Source of the DNA: Paraflavitalea pollutisoli
GTDB taxonomy: Bacteria > Bacteroidota > Bacteroidia > Chitinophagales > Chitinophagaceae
Reading direction: 5' to 3'
Assembly: GCF_029360705.1 (NCBI RefSeq)
Contig: NZ_JARKMX010000014.1
Location: 1-64,000 of the forward strand
Length of the DNA stretch: 64,000 nt
Positions 49,218-57,547 of this stretch are shown piece after piece. The translations under genes were made by a program, and so were the position numbers. Each line of letters starts with the position of its first letter. Within the stretch, counting starts at the first letter, position 1. The notes below the pieces were generated by a model that saw only the letters and a program-made list of their open reading frames with translations, was not told where the DNA came from and did not search any database.

Positions 49218-50489
49218 ATGAAGGTTTTCAAATTTGGCGGCGCCAGCGTACAGAACATAGAACGGATTCAATTGGTGGCAGACATCCTCCGCAGCTATCC
49301 CGACGAAAAGATCCTGGTTGTGATTTCCGCCATGGGCAAAACCACCAACGCCCTCGAAAAAGTAACGGACGCGTTTTTCAACCAGCAAAAGGAAGAAGCC
49401 CTGCTGCTCTTCGAAGCCGTCAAAAAAAGCCACCTCACCACCGCCAAATACCTGCTCGTCACCCATTACAATGCCGCCCTGGAACAACTGGCCAACTTCT
49501 TCACCGAAGTTGAATGGCTGCTCCACGATAACCCCGTACGTGACTACGATTACTATTACGATCAGATCGTGTGCGCCGGCGAACTACTCTCCACCGCCAT
49601 CATGAGTGCCTACTTCAACGAAATGGGCATCGCCAACGAATGGATCGATGTGCGCGACATCGTACGCACCGACAACAATTTCCGCGATGCCAATATCGAC
49701 TGGGCCTTTACCCAACAAAAGATCAACAGCGATATCCTGTCCCTGTTCGAGGATACCAATATCGTCGTAACACAAGGGTTTATCGGCGCTACCGACGAAA
49801 ACGAAAGCACGACCCTTGGCCGTGAAGGCAGCGACTACACCGCCGCCGTATTCGCCAATATGCTCGACGCCGAAAGTCAGACCATCTGGAAAGATGTGGA
49901 AGGTGTCATGAACGCTGACCCCAAGGCTTTTCCCGACGCCCAGTTCATCGGTACCCTCAACTACAACGAGGTGATCGAAATGGCTTACTACGGCGCCCAG
50001 GTCATTCACCCAAAGACCATCAAGCCGCTCCAGAACAAAGGCATTCCCCTCCAGGTAAAATGCTTTCTCGATAAAACCCTGCCCGGCACCGTGATCAACA
50101 ACAAGGCGGTTAAAAACCTGCCCCCCATCATCGTGCTGAAGCAACAGCAGGCACTCATTCACCTGCACTCGAGAGATTTCTCTTTTGTGGGCGAACAACC
50201 CATGTCGGACTTGTACGAACTGCTGGCCAGCCTCAAAGTAAAGCCCAACCTGGTGCAAACCGGCGCCGTATCGATCCAGGTGTGCCTCGACGACCGGTCG
50301 GATAAGATCGAGAAACTGGCCCTCGCCGCTTCCGATTTCTTCGAAGTGCAGGTAGAGAAAGGTCTTACTCTGCTCACCATACGTCATTACAACGATGCCC
50401 TACTGGAAAAACTGATCGCCGGACACGCGGTGGCCCTGCGCCAGCAATCGCCCGAAACCGTACAGGTATTGATGCAACCCAACCCATAA
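49218..50489 (+). CDS. lysC: Aspartate kinase, monofunctional
   Basis: 423-aa kinase of the first step in Lys, Thr, Met and diaminopimelate synthesis. The N-terminal KVFKFGGASVQNIERIQLVA is the KxGG(T/S)S-like phosphate motif (KFGGAS). VVISAMGKTTNAL and FIGATDENESTTLGREGSDYTAA are the amino-acid and nucleotide-binding blocks. EVIEMAYYGAQVIHPKTIKP follows, then a C-terminal ACT-type regulatory region. No homoserine dehydrogenase domain is fused. The ATG at 49218 starts the kinase motif directly. The MutS-like gene begins 4 nt after the stop. Confidence 0.93.
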   Translation: MKVFKFGGASVQNIERIQLVADILRSYPDEKILVVISAMGKTTNALEKVTDAFFNQQKEEALLLFEAVKKSHLTTAKYLLVTHYNAALEQLANFFTEVEWLLHDNPVRDYDYYYDQIVCAGELLSTAIMSAYFNEMGIANEWIDVRDIVRTDNNFRDANIDWAFTQQKINSDILSLFEDTNIVVTQGFIGATDENESTTLGREGSDYTAAVFANMLDAESQTIWKDVEGVMNADPKAFPDAQFIGTLNYNEVIEMAYYGAQVIHPKTIKPLQNKGIPLQVKCFLDKTLPGTVINNKAVKNLPPIIVLKQQQALIHLHSRDFSFVGEQPMSDLYELLASLKVKPNLVQTGAVSIQVCLDDRSDKIEKLALAASDFFEVQVEKGLTLLTIRHYNDALLEKLIAGHAVALRQQSPETVQVLMQPNP

Positions 50490-50493
50490 TCTT

Positions 50494-52275
50494 ATGCAAT
50501 CGCCCGCCTCCTATTACCAGGAAAGGATCCAGCAACTCAGCGCTCAATTACAAAGCCTGCAGAAACGCAGTGTACTCACCGGCATCGCCCGGCTCGTGTC
50601 CTTCCTGGCACTCGCCTGGAGCGTGTGGCGCTGGATACAGGACGGTGGTACCAACTACAAACTGCTCACGGCTGCCTTCCTCGTGCTGTTCATCGTATTC
50701 ATCCGCATCGCGCTCAACCTGAGCGATCAAAAGAAACTGGTTGAGAAGCTACTGTTCCTCAACCGCAATGAAGCTGGCGTACTCCAATATGCACCCAACC
50801 AGTTCAACAATGGCGTTGCTTTCAGCACCAACGACAACTATAGTGGTGACCTCGATATCTTTGGCGCCAACTCGGTATACCACCTGCTCAACCGTACCAC
50901 CACCCATCACGGCGCACATGCCCTGGCGGGTATCCTAAGCCAGTCACTGCTGGACAAAGCCGCCATCGAGGCACAGCAGAAAGCGGTACGCACCCTGGCG
51001 CCACAAAAAGAATTACGCCAATTACTCACCGCCAACGGCCTCATCCACGAAGAAAAAGAAGGCAACCTGCACGATGTAGCTTCCTGGCTCAAAGCCCCAC
51101 CGGTATTGCGCGACAAAACCTGGGTCAATGTGTTCAGGCTGCTGGTTCCAACCTTCAATATCGGCGCCATCATTTTTTACCTGTTTACCGACAACTACCT
51201 GCCGGTACTTGGTGGTGTACTCGCCGGTTGGGTATTCATTGGCCGCTTTGCCAAACCCATTAACCAACAGCATCTGCTGCTGAGCAAAAAGCAGTCCATC
51301 CTCGAGCAATATGCTACCATCCTGCGCCTTTTCAGCACGGCTGATAAAGGCAGCGCTACCCTGCTGCAACAACAGCAGCAAACAGCCATCGAAGCCCACC
51401 AGGCCATCAACAAACTGTCGCGCCTCGCCGGCTTGTTTGACCAGCGCATCAATATGCTCGTAATCCTCTTTCTCAACAGCCTCGTGCTCTATGACCTGCA
51501 ATGCATGTGGCAGCTCGAAAGCTGGAAGGCTGCCAACAAAGAACGATTTGGTCAATGGATCGACACCGTCGGGATCATCGAAACACTCAACTCACTGGCC
51601 ACCTTCGCCTACAACAACCCCGCTTATCACTGGCCAACGGTCAACACCAGTGGACTATCAATTCAGGGTAAGGCCCTCGCCCATCCGCTGATACCAGCGG
51701 GCAAATGTGTGTCCAATGATTTTACCTTCGGACTGGAAGAAAGACTCGCACTCGTCACAGGATCCAATATGAGCGGCAAAACAACCTTCCTGCGTACCGT
51801 TGGCGTCAACCTGCTACTCGCTCAATGCGGGGCGCCCGTCTGTGCGGCGGAACTTTCCTTTACGCCCATAAATATCCTGACCTCCATCCGTGTCAGCGAC
51901 TCGCTGCAAGAGCAGACCTCCTATTTCATGGCAGAACTGAAACGCCTCAAGCAGATCATCCTGCATTTGCAAAAGCACAACACGCCTGCGCTCGTGCTCA
52001 TCGATGAGATCCTGCGTGGAACGAACTCCGAAGACAAAACACACGGCTCCGAGCAGTTCATTAAAAAACTGCTGCAATACAATTGTCTAACCATGTTTGC
52101 GACACACGATCTATCATTAAGTGTACTCGAACAGGAACTGCCGGGACAATTGAGCAATTATTGCTTCGAAAGCATCATCAAAGATGGCGAACTCATCTTC
52201 GATTACACCTTACAGCGCGGCGTGGCCAAGAACCGCAATGCCTCCTTCCTGATGCAGAAAATGGAGATTATTTAA
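50494..52275 (+). CDS. MutS-like ATPase with N-terminal membrane helices
   Basis: 593-aa protein. The N-terminus has a hydrophobic pair (ARLVSFLALAWSVWRWIQ, then LLTAAFLVLFIVFIRIALNL), and there are more hydrophobic segments near 215-250 and 310-330. The C-terminal 200 residues are a MutS-type ABC ATPase: Walker A in TGSNMSGKTTFLRT, the MutS signature SIRVSDSLQEQTSYFMAELKRL, Walker B in ALVLIDEILRGTNSEDK, and ATHDLSL. It lacks the N-terminal mismatch-binding domain I of true MutS, so a role in mismatch repair is not indicated. Coupled to aspartate kinase by a 4-nt gap. Confidence 0.85.
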   Translation: MQSPASYYQERIQQLSAQLQSLQKRSVLTGIARLVSFLALAWSVWRWIQDGGTNYKLLTAAFLVLFIVFIRIALNLSDQKKLVEKLLFLNRNEAGVLQYAPNQFNNGVAFSTNDNYSGDLDIFGANSVYHLLNRTTTHHGAHALAGILSQSLLDKAAIEAQQKAVRTLAPQKELRQLLTANGLIHEEKEGNLHDVASWLKAPPVLRDKTWVNVFRLLVPTFNIGAIIFYLFTDNYLPVLGGVLAGWVFIGRFAKPINQQHLLLSKKQSILEQYATILRLFSTADKGSATLLQQQQQTAIEAHQAINKLSRLAGLFDQRINMLVILFLNSLVLYDLQCMWQLESWKAANKERFGQWIDTVGIIETLNSLATFAYNNPAYHWPTVNTSGLSIQGKALAHPLIPAGKCVSNDFTFGLEERLALVTGSNMSGKTTFLRTVGVNLLLAQCGAPVCAAELSFTPINILTSIRVSDSLQEQTSYFMAELKRLKQIILHLQKHNTPALVLIDEILRGTNSEDKTHGSEQFIKKLLQYNCLTMFATHDLSLSVLEQELPGQLSNYCFESIIKDGELIFDYTLQRGVAKNRNASFLMQKMEII

Positions 52276-52290
52276 GCTATAAAAGCTGAA

Positions 52291-52310
52291 AGCCCCTCAG
52301 AAGAGGGGCT
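52291..52310. terminator. Hairpin between the MutS-like and TlpA-like genes
   Basis: A perfect 8-bp stem AGCCCCTC / GAGGGGCT with a 4-nt loop between two convergent genes. On the minus strand it is followed by TTTCAGCTTTT, and T-rich sequence is poor on the plus side. It probably serves both transcripts. Confidence 0.55.
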
Positions 52311-52340
52311 CGGGCCACATGAGAAAAAAAAGAGGGAACA

Positions 52341-53711
52341 CTATTTTTTCAGTTCTGCATCCAGCAAAAGTTTCAGCTCTTTTCCGGAAGGTCTGGGAGC
52401 ATCGGTCGAAACAATGTTACCCTTCTTGTCAAAGACCATAAAACGGGGTATGGCCTTGATATCGTAATTCTTCGCAATCGCGCTCCAGCCACCGGCATAC
52501 AGTTGCACGCCTTTCAGTTGTTCTGAGACTACGAAGTCTTTCCATTTTTGCTCGTCTTTCGTTTCGTCTACCGACACGCTCATGAACACCACATCCTGTC
52601 CGCGGTAGGCTTCTTCCATTTCCTTCAAGGCAGGTATTTCCTTTTTGCAGGGCTGACACCAGGTAGCCCATACATCCACGATGACCACCTTACCCTTGAA
52701 ATCTGTCAACGATACTTGTTTACCGGCAACATCCGGGTAGGTGAAGTTGATGGCAGGCTGCCCAGGTTTGGAGGATGCCTGCGCCAGCTTGACGGATATT
52801 TCGGAAGCACGACGTTGCTGATCGGCAGTGAGCAGGTATTTACCATGGCTTTGTTGCAGATCGAGGAAACCCAGGTAGGTTTTCAGTCCGGCCGCGACGA
52901 TCAGTGTTACCTCGCCGCGCAGCGTATCATTGGTAACCCCTGTCATGCGTGACTCGATATCTCCCTTCAGCGGACGGCCCGCCACGATATCAGTCGTCAT
53001 CGGCAGTGATGAGAGAATACGGATACCAAACGGATACGTCATCAGGTAAGCATCTTTGGTATAATCTGCGGTGGCGATGCCCTTGTAATACGCTGTATAA
53101 TCTTCGGATTTTGGATGCACGGAATTAGGGCTGTGCGTAAACCCCGTAGCCCAGAACAGCAGATCCACCTGGCGGCGGCGTGCAAATGCAGCTTCAAATT
53201 GTTTATTGGTGGTCTTCAGCGTTGGCGCCTTGGCTTGCTTGTTCACAAATGCTTCCAGCAGCGGAAAATACTCTTTGAAAGTAAGGTTGAAGCGACGGCC
53301 GAGGTAATTGCCGGGCATAGACACGGCCAGCGAACGGCTTTCCCATTCAGCCAGCGCGAGGTTCTCGGGCGTATTCGCGCCTTTGAGCGTATAGCTGGTG
53401 TCATTGAGCGTTACGTTCAATTGATCGCCTGGTTTGAAATAAAAGCTATGCTTGTTCGCAGGAATGCCTTCGGCACCATAGCCCACCACATAAAAATCTT
53501 CCGTTTTGGGATAGAACAGGAACCCAAACTTGCCGGTTGAATCGGCCTTGGCCGATGCAATCTCTTCCAGGCGGCCATGGGTAATGGCAAAGAGCTTCAC
53601 GGGCTCTTTGCTGCGTCGCGTGGTTGTTCCCTGTACGGTGGCTGGCTTTGTTTGTGCCAGGGCCATCAATACGCAAGGGAAGGCACATACGGTCAGTAAT
53701 ACTTTTTTCAT
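52341..53711 (-). CDS. TlpA-like thioredoxin-family protein, exported
   Basis: 456-aa protein starting MKKVLLTVCAFPCVLMALAQ, a signal peptide. The first 300 residues are a beta-rich and helical N-terminal region like DUF4369-type domains of Bacteroidota thiol proteins. The C-terminal 150 residues are a TlpA/AhpC-TSA thioredoxin fold with the active site WATWCQPCKKEIPAL (CxxC) and the cis-Pro in IKAIPRFMVF. It would act on disulfides in the periplasm. It is the last gene of the SusCD locus, 100 nt after the PKD-like gene. A TTG start at 53738 is possible but less likely. Confidence 0.88.
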   Translation of the reverse strand: MKKVLLTVCAFPCVLMALAQTKPATVQGTTTRRSKEPVKLFAITHGRLEEIASAKADSTGKFGFLFYPKTEDFYVVGYGAEGIPANKHSFYFKPGDQLNVTLNDTSYTLKGANTPENLALAEWESRSLAVSMPGNYLGRRFNLTFKEYFPLLEAFVNKQAKAPTLKTTNKQFEAAFARRRQVDLLFWATGFTHSPNSVHPKSEDYTAYYKGIATADYTKDAYLMTYPFGIRILSSLPMTTDIVAGRPLKGDIESRMTGVTNDTLRGEVTLIVAAGLKTYLGFLDLQQSHGKYLLTADQQRRASEISVKLAQASSKPGQPAINFTYPDVAGKQVSLTDFKGKVVIVDVWATWCQPCKKEIPALKEMEEAYRGQDVVFMSVSVDETKDEQKWKDFVVSEQLKGVQLYAGGWSAIAKNYDIKAIPRFMVFDKKGNIVSTDAPRPSGKELKLLLDAELKK

Positions 53712-53809
53712 TGCTATAAAGGATAAATAATTTTTCAATGTAGACGCATCGCCCCGCCCGCCGCAGCCCTGAGGGCCACGACGAGGAGGTTTTGCATGCA
53801 GAAAAGTTG

Positions 53810-55267
53810 TTAGCGTGTACGGTATGAAGCGGCAACGATCTTGCCCAGGCCGTTCCAGGTATTGACCAGGACCAGGTCGCCCTGTACGGGTGGCACAGTA
53901 TATTCTTCCAATGTACCATTGGCTCCTTCCGGTTGTGCCGGATCAACAGATCCTGCCACCAGCGTGGAACCGCGGAACTGCAACATAGAAAAGGACTTGC
54001 TGCCCTTGTCGATCATCAGTTTACTGGTCTTGAGCGACATGTCGTAGGAATACAGCTTGCTACCTACGGTATAGAAGATGTAGCCGAAATCGGGGTTGAC
54101 CGCGAAGTTGGCTGCCTGTGCCATATCCGTGGCCGTCATTTCCTCGTAATAGACCTGTTGTATATTATTTCCAAATAAGAAACGCGCCAGGTAATACTTA
54201 CCGGAAACCGGATCGCGCAGGATAGCATACACATTGCCATTGTTGAAGGTGGTATAGGCCATGTACACCAGGTCCTTGCCCGTTTTCCAATCGAACAGGG
54301 TGCCTTCGGGCATCAGGCCGCAACTGCCGTCGTCACCTACATGCCGTACAAATCGTTTGTTGGTATTGTCATACAGGCACGTTGCAGTGGTGGCGGTGGA
54401 GGTAGCGATAAAAGGCGCCACCTGGAATGGAATGGTCTCCCCCTTCAGCAGGTTGATGGGCAGGCCAAACCGGATATTCATGACGTAATAGTAGTAATAC
54501 ACATCCGTTCCTTCCAGCATAAACACACGGTAAGCGCCAGCATTGGCAAAGGCCGCGGGAGCAAAGGTTTCCGGCACATTGCTCAGCATCTCGTATTTGA
54601 TATTGAGCGTGCTCTTGTACTGAAAAGTCTCCGGGTCTACCCGGTCAGTAGTTTTATCGGTAGAAATATAGATACCATAACCGGTAGAGAGTGCGCTGAT
54701 CTTGAAGCAATTGATGTTGACAGGTTTGCCCTGCAGTTTTAGATCGGACCCGGCAAATGTCAGCACATCAGGGATTACCCTATACTGGTTGTTGAGCTTA
54801 CTGATCATATCGAGCCTGGCTTTGCCATTCACATCGGTCATCGCCATCCAGCCTTCATAGATGGCGCTGGTTACTTCGATCATAAATGATTTCTGGAACT
54901 GGATACCCGAGAGCGTGTCTTTCACCCGGTAGTACATCGTGTATTTACCGGCAGGCAGGTTCATGGTCATCTGCAGGCTTCGGTTGTAACCCAGTACTCT
55001 TTTCATGTCGAGGGACGTGGCTCCCATCATCAGGCTGATCCACTCATAGGTATAGCGGGCCGAATCGACTGCTGCAGGATCGCTGGGAACCAGGTTGGGT
55101 ATGATCTGCAGGTAACTGCCCTGCAACACAGAATAGTTGTCGGCTATATTGCGGATCTCCAGGTTATTGGGCTCTACATAGGTGTAGTTGCCCTCGTCTT
55201 TCATACAACCGGTCAAACCAGCCAGGCTGATGAGGACGATGAGATATAATAAATGAAGTTGTTTCAT
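53810..55267 (-). CDS. PKD-like family lipoprotein
   Basis: 485-aa lipoprotein: signal MKQLHLLYLIVLISLAGLTG with Cys21, then a beta-sandwich N-terminal part (YTYVEPNNLEIRNI, LVPSDPAAVDSARYTYEWIS) resembling the PKD-like domain of SusCD-associated proteins, and a long repeat-like beta region resembling a propeller. It would be exposed at the cell surface and bind the cargo of the neighbouring SusC/SusD pair. The stop at 53810 is followed after about 100 nt by the TlpA-like gene. The exact ligand is unknown. Confidence 0.82.
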   Translation of the reverse strand: MKQLHLLYLIVLISLAGLTGCMKDEGNYTYVEPNNLEIRNIADNYSVLQGSYLQIIPNLVPSDPAAVDSARYTYEWISLMMGATSLDMKRVLGYNRSLQMTMNLPAGKYTMYYRVKDTLSGIQFQKSFMIEVTSAIYEGWMAMTDVNGKARLDMISKLNNQYRVIPDVLTFAGSDLKLQGKPVNINCFKISALSTGYGIYISTDKTTDRVDPETFQYKSTLNIKYEMLSNVPETFAPAAFANAGAYRVFMLEGTDVYYYYYVMNIRFGLPINLLKGETIPFQVAPFIATSTATTATCLYDNTNKRFVRHVGDDGSCGLMPEGTLFDWKTGKDLVYMAYTTFNNGNVYAILRDPVSGKYYLARFLFGNNIQQVYYEEMTATDMAQAANFAVNPDFGYIFYTVGSKLYSYDMSLKTSKLMIDKGSKSFSMLQFRGSTLVAGSVDPAQPEGANGTLEEYTVPPVQGDLVLVNTWNGLGKIVAASYRTR

Positions 55268-55328
55268 GTCTGAATGCGTTTTAAAAACAGTGGATGCTGA
55301 AATTACTGGTAGTAGCCGGCCATTGCCC

Positions 55329-56075
55329 TTACTGCGACAATGCCCCCATCACCATATCATTGCCGTTTTCTTCTTTGATGGTATTGCCGAGCGCCCTTTG
55401 CTCATTGAGGTAACGCTGCATGAACTTACCATAGAAAACAGTTTCTGCTACGCTTACCGACGTATTCAGTTTATCGATCGGTATCTCGAGTAGGTCGCAC
55501 ATCAGGTACAGCTTCCTGCGCGAGAAATCACCCAAGTAAGCCGCCAGCCAGTATTTAGGAGTTGACAGGATATCATCCACTTTGACACGATGCACAATGG
55601 TACTCAACAGGTAGGTCGAATATTTCTTCCAGGGCAATCCCAGGTCAAAATGCTCGTTGGCCTGCAGTTCGAGGTTGATGGAAAAGGTCTTCAACAGCAT
55701 ATCCGGTGTACGGTGCAGCAGCAGGTAAATGGTATCGATCGTCTTGCCAGCTTTGATGATGAAGGGCTTTACAAAATCATAATGCACCCCCACCTGCCCG
55801 CTCGAGGTATCCTGCACTTTCAGGGCATAGGTACGGTCTACCGGAGATACCGGCCCGCTTACCTTGACAGGCACCCGCAGGATCGAATCTTTTTGTTCGG
55901 CCTTCACATAAGCAAAGGTGACGATCGTTGAATCGAATAAGGGCGCCTGCGTATTGGTCGGTGGCGCTTCAACAGCCGGAATGAAATAGATGGTAGGTGA
56001 TCCGTCGTAAGTTTTTAGGTCCTTGCTGCAGCCAGACAGAGCGGCCAGCAACAGGCATGAAAGCATGTATTTCAC
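55329..56075 (-). CDS. DUF4843 domain lipoprotein
   Basis: 248-aa lipoprotein with signal MKYMLSCLLLAALSGC (Cys16) and the DUF4843 pattern: YDGSPTIYFIPAVEAP, FAYVKAEQKDSILRVPVKVSG, YALKVQDTSSGQVGVHYDFVKPFII and LELQANEHFDLGL. Proteins of this family sit in SusCD loci and are thought to be surface-exposed accessory binders. The start is a GTG at 56075. The ATG at 56066 would lose the Lys of the signal peptide. It starts 18 nt after susD and the PKD-like gene follows. Confidence 0.85.
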   Translation of the reverse strand: MKYMLSCLLLAALSGCSKDLKTYDGSPTIYFIPAVEAPPTNTQAPLFDSTIVTFAYVKAEQKDSILRVPVKVSGPVSPVDRTYALKVQDTSSGQVGVHYDFVKPFIIKAGKTIDTIYLLLHRTPDMLLKTFSINLELQANEHFDLGLPWKKYSTYLLSTIVHRVKVDDILSTPKYWLAAYLGDFSRRKLYLMCDLLEIPIDKLNTSVSVAETVFYGKFMQRYLNEQRALGNTIKEENGNDMVMGALSQ

Positions 56076-56092
56076 AATAAGTTGGTTTAGCG

Positions 56093-57529
56093 TTAACGGT
56101 ATTGGGTTTCCGACAAGGGCAGCGGTATCACATATTTGGCAGCATTCATGGTAACGTTGCCACTGGTGGCCGCACTGTTAGGGATACTGGTCACGTTCCG
56201 TCGCTTGTAGTAAAAGAACAACTGCCCTTCACCATAGAACTCTTTCTGGTATTCCTTCTGCAACTCGGTATTGACCACGGCCGTAGCGGCGAGGTCAGTA
56301 AGGCCCCGGTTCTTACGCACGGTATTGATGAGGGCACGTCCCTTGGCTGCATCCGTTTCGCACTCTGCCATGATGTAATAGAGTTCGCTCATGCGCAGCA
56401 TAGGCATCTTATACCGGGCAGGACTATCGGGCGACAGCACATCCGTGTACTTAAAAAAGGTCTTGTATGCTTTGCCCCCTGTAGTAGCCAGCGCCCAGCT
56501 GGGGTTGTACCGGTAATCGTTCTCGTTGCTCTCATATAGTGCCTTCAACCTGGTATCGTTGGGCGCCAGGATCGAGGATTCCTGTACTTCAGGCGCAAAC
56601 AGGTCGCGGTTGGTGGCATACAGGTTGATGTTGAACAAGGCGAAGATCAGCTCTGATGAAAAAATACGGTCGGGATTCGCCCGGTCACTCATTACGCGGC
56701 TGGGGTTGATCCAGGGGAACCACTTCGATCCCTCCTCCACTACCGAACGCGCCGATTCGTAGGCTGCCGCTTTGTTGTTGCGGTACAGGTGCACCCTGGC
56801 TTGCAGGGCCTTTACAGCGAAGTAGTTCATCCTAAGGTTGCGGTTGCGCCAGAAATCCAGTCCATCATTTTGCTGTGCCAATACCACACCCTGGTACCTG
56901 ACCGGGTCGTTTTGCAGGTAACTTTCTGCCAGCTTCAGATCGTCGAGTACGCTATCGATCACCTGGTTGGCGGGCAGTAGTTCAGCGATCTCCGGTTGTG
57001 CCTTGCGGTAATATGGGATAGATTTGGCCACCGAATCTTTTGTATTGCAGATCGGACCGAACATCCGCAGCATATCGAAATGCATCATAGCCCGCAAGCC
57101 GATGGCCTCGCCGCGCATGATGGAATCTGCCTGGGCTGAATAGTTTCCCTTGTATTTATCGAGGTTCTTTACATATTCGTTGGCATTTACCACCAGCGCA
57201 TAGGCAGCCACCCAGGAGCTTTCGAAATTGCCCATCACCGCCGATTCCGCATACTGGTAATTCTGGTAAATGGTGCGGCTATGGGTGGCGCCGATGTTAT
57301 AACGCTGTGCCAGTATCTCGATCGTAGAAAGCGTAAGGTAATTGCCATACAGTGGCGCGGAAGCCAGGTGCAGGTATATCCCATTGAGCGCCGTGGCTGC
57401 GCTGGTCATATCGGCAAATACCTGCTCTTCGGTAAACTTGTCTTTAGGCTGTACATCGAGCCATTTGGTACAACCGCTCCCGAAGGCTGTAAGGAGTATC
57501 AATAATATTCCCGTATTTCTTTTGGACAT
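56093..57529 (-). CDS. susD: SusD/RagB family outer-membrane lipoprotein
   Basis: 478-aa lipoprotein with Cys20 in LTAFGSGCTKWLDVQPKDKF. The N-terminal SusD-like domain contains FADMTSAATALNGIYLHLAS, and helical repeats and the RagB/SusD C-terminal domain follow (YKMPMLRMSELYYIMAECET, LINTVRKNRGLTDL, YQKEFYGEGQLFFYYKRRNV). SusD forms the lid of the SusC transporter and captures ligand at the surface. It starts 19 nt downstream of susC. In this paralogue group the ligand cannot be read from sequence. Confidence 0.93.
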   Translation of the reverse strand: MSKRNTGILLILLTAFGSGCTKWLDVQPKDKFTEEQVFADMTSAATALNGIYLHLASAPLYGNYLTLSTIEILAQRYNIGATHSRTIYQNYQYAESAVMGNFESSWVAAYALVVNANEYVKNLDKYKGNYSAQADSIMRGEAIGLRAMMHFDMLRMFGPICNTKDSVAKSIPYYRKAQPEIAELLPANQVIDSVLDDLKLAESYLQNDPVRYQGVVLAQQNDGLDFWRNRNLRMNYFAVKALQARVHLYRNNKAAAYESARSVVEEGSKWFPWINPSRVMSDRANPDRIFSSELIFALFNINLYATNRDLFAPEVQESSILAPNDTRLKALYESNENDYRYNPSWALATTGGKAYKTFFKYTDVLSPDSPARYKMPMLRMSELYYIMAECETDAAKGRALINTVRKNRGLTDLAATAVVNTELQKEYQKEFYGEGQLFFYYKRRNVTSIPNSAATSGNVTMNAAKYVIPLPLSETQYR

Positions 57530-57547
57530 AGTGTTAAAAGTTTGCAG

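Noticed and set aside
49584-50387. 267-aa minus-strand frame opposite aspartate kinase
   Set aside because: No family-like motif. It is complementary to conserved kinase blocks.
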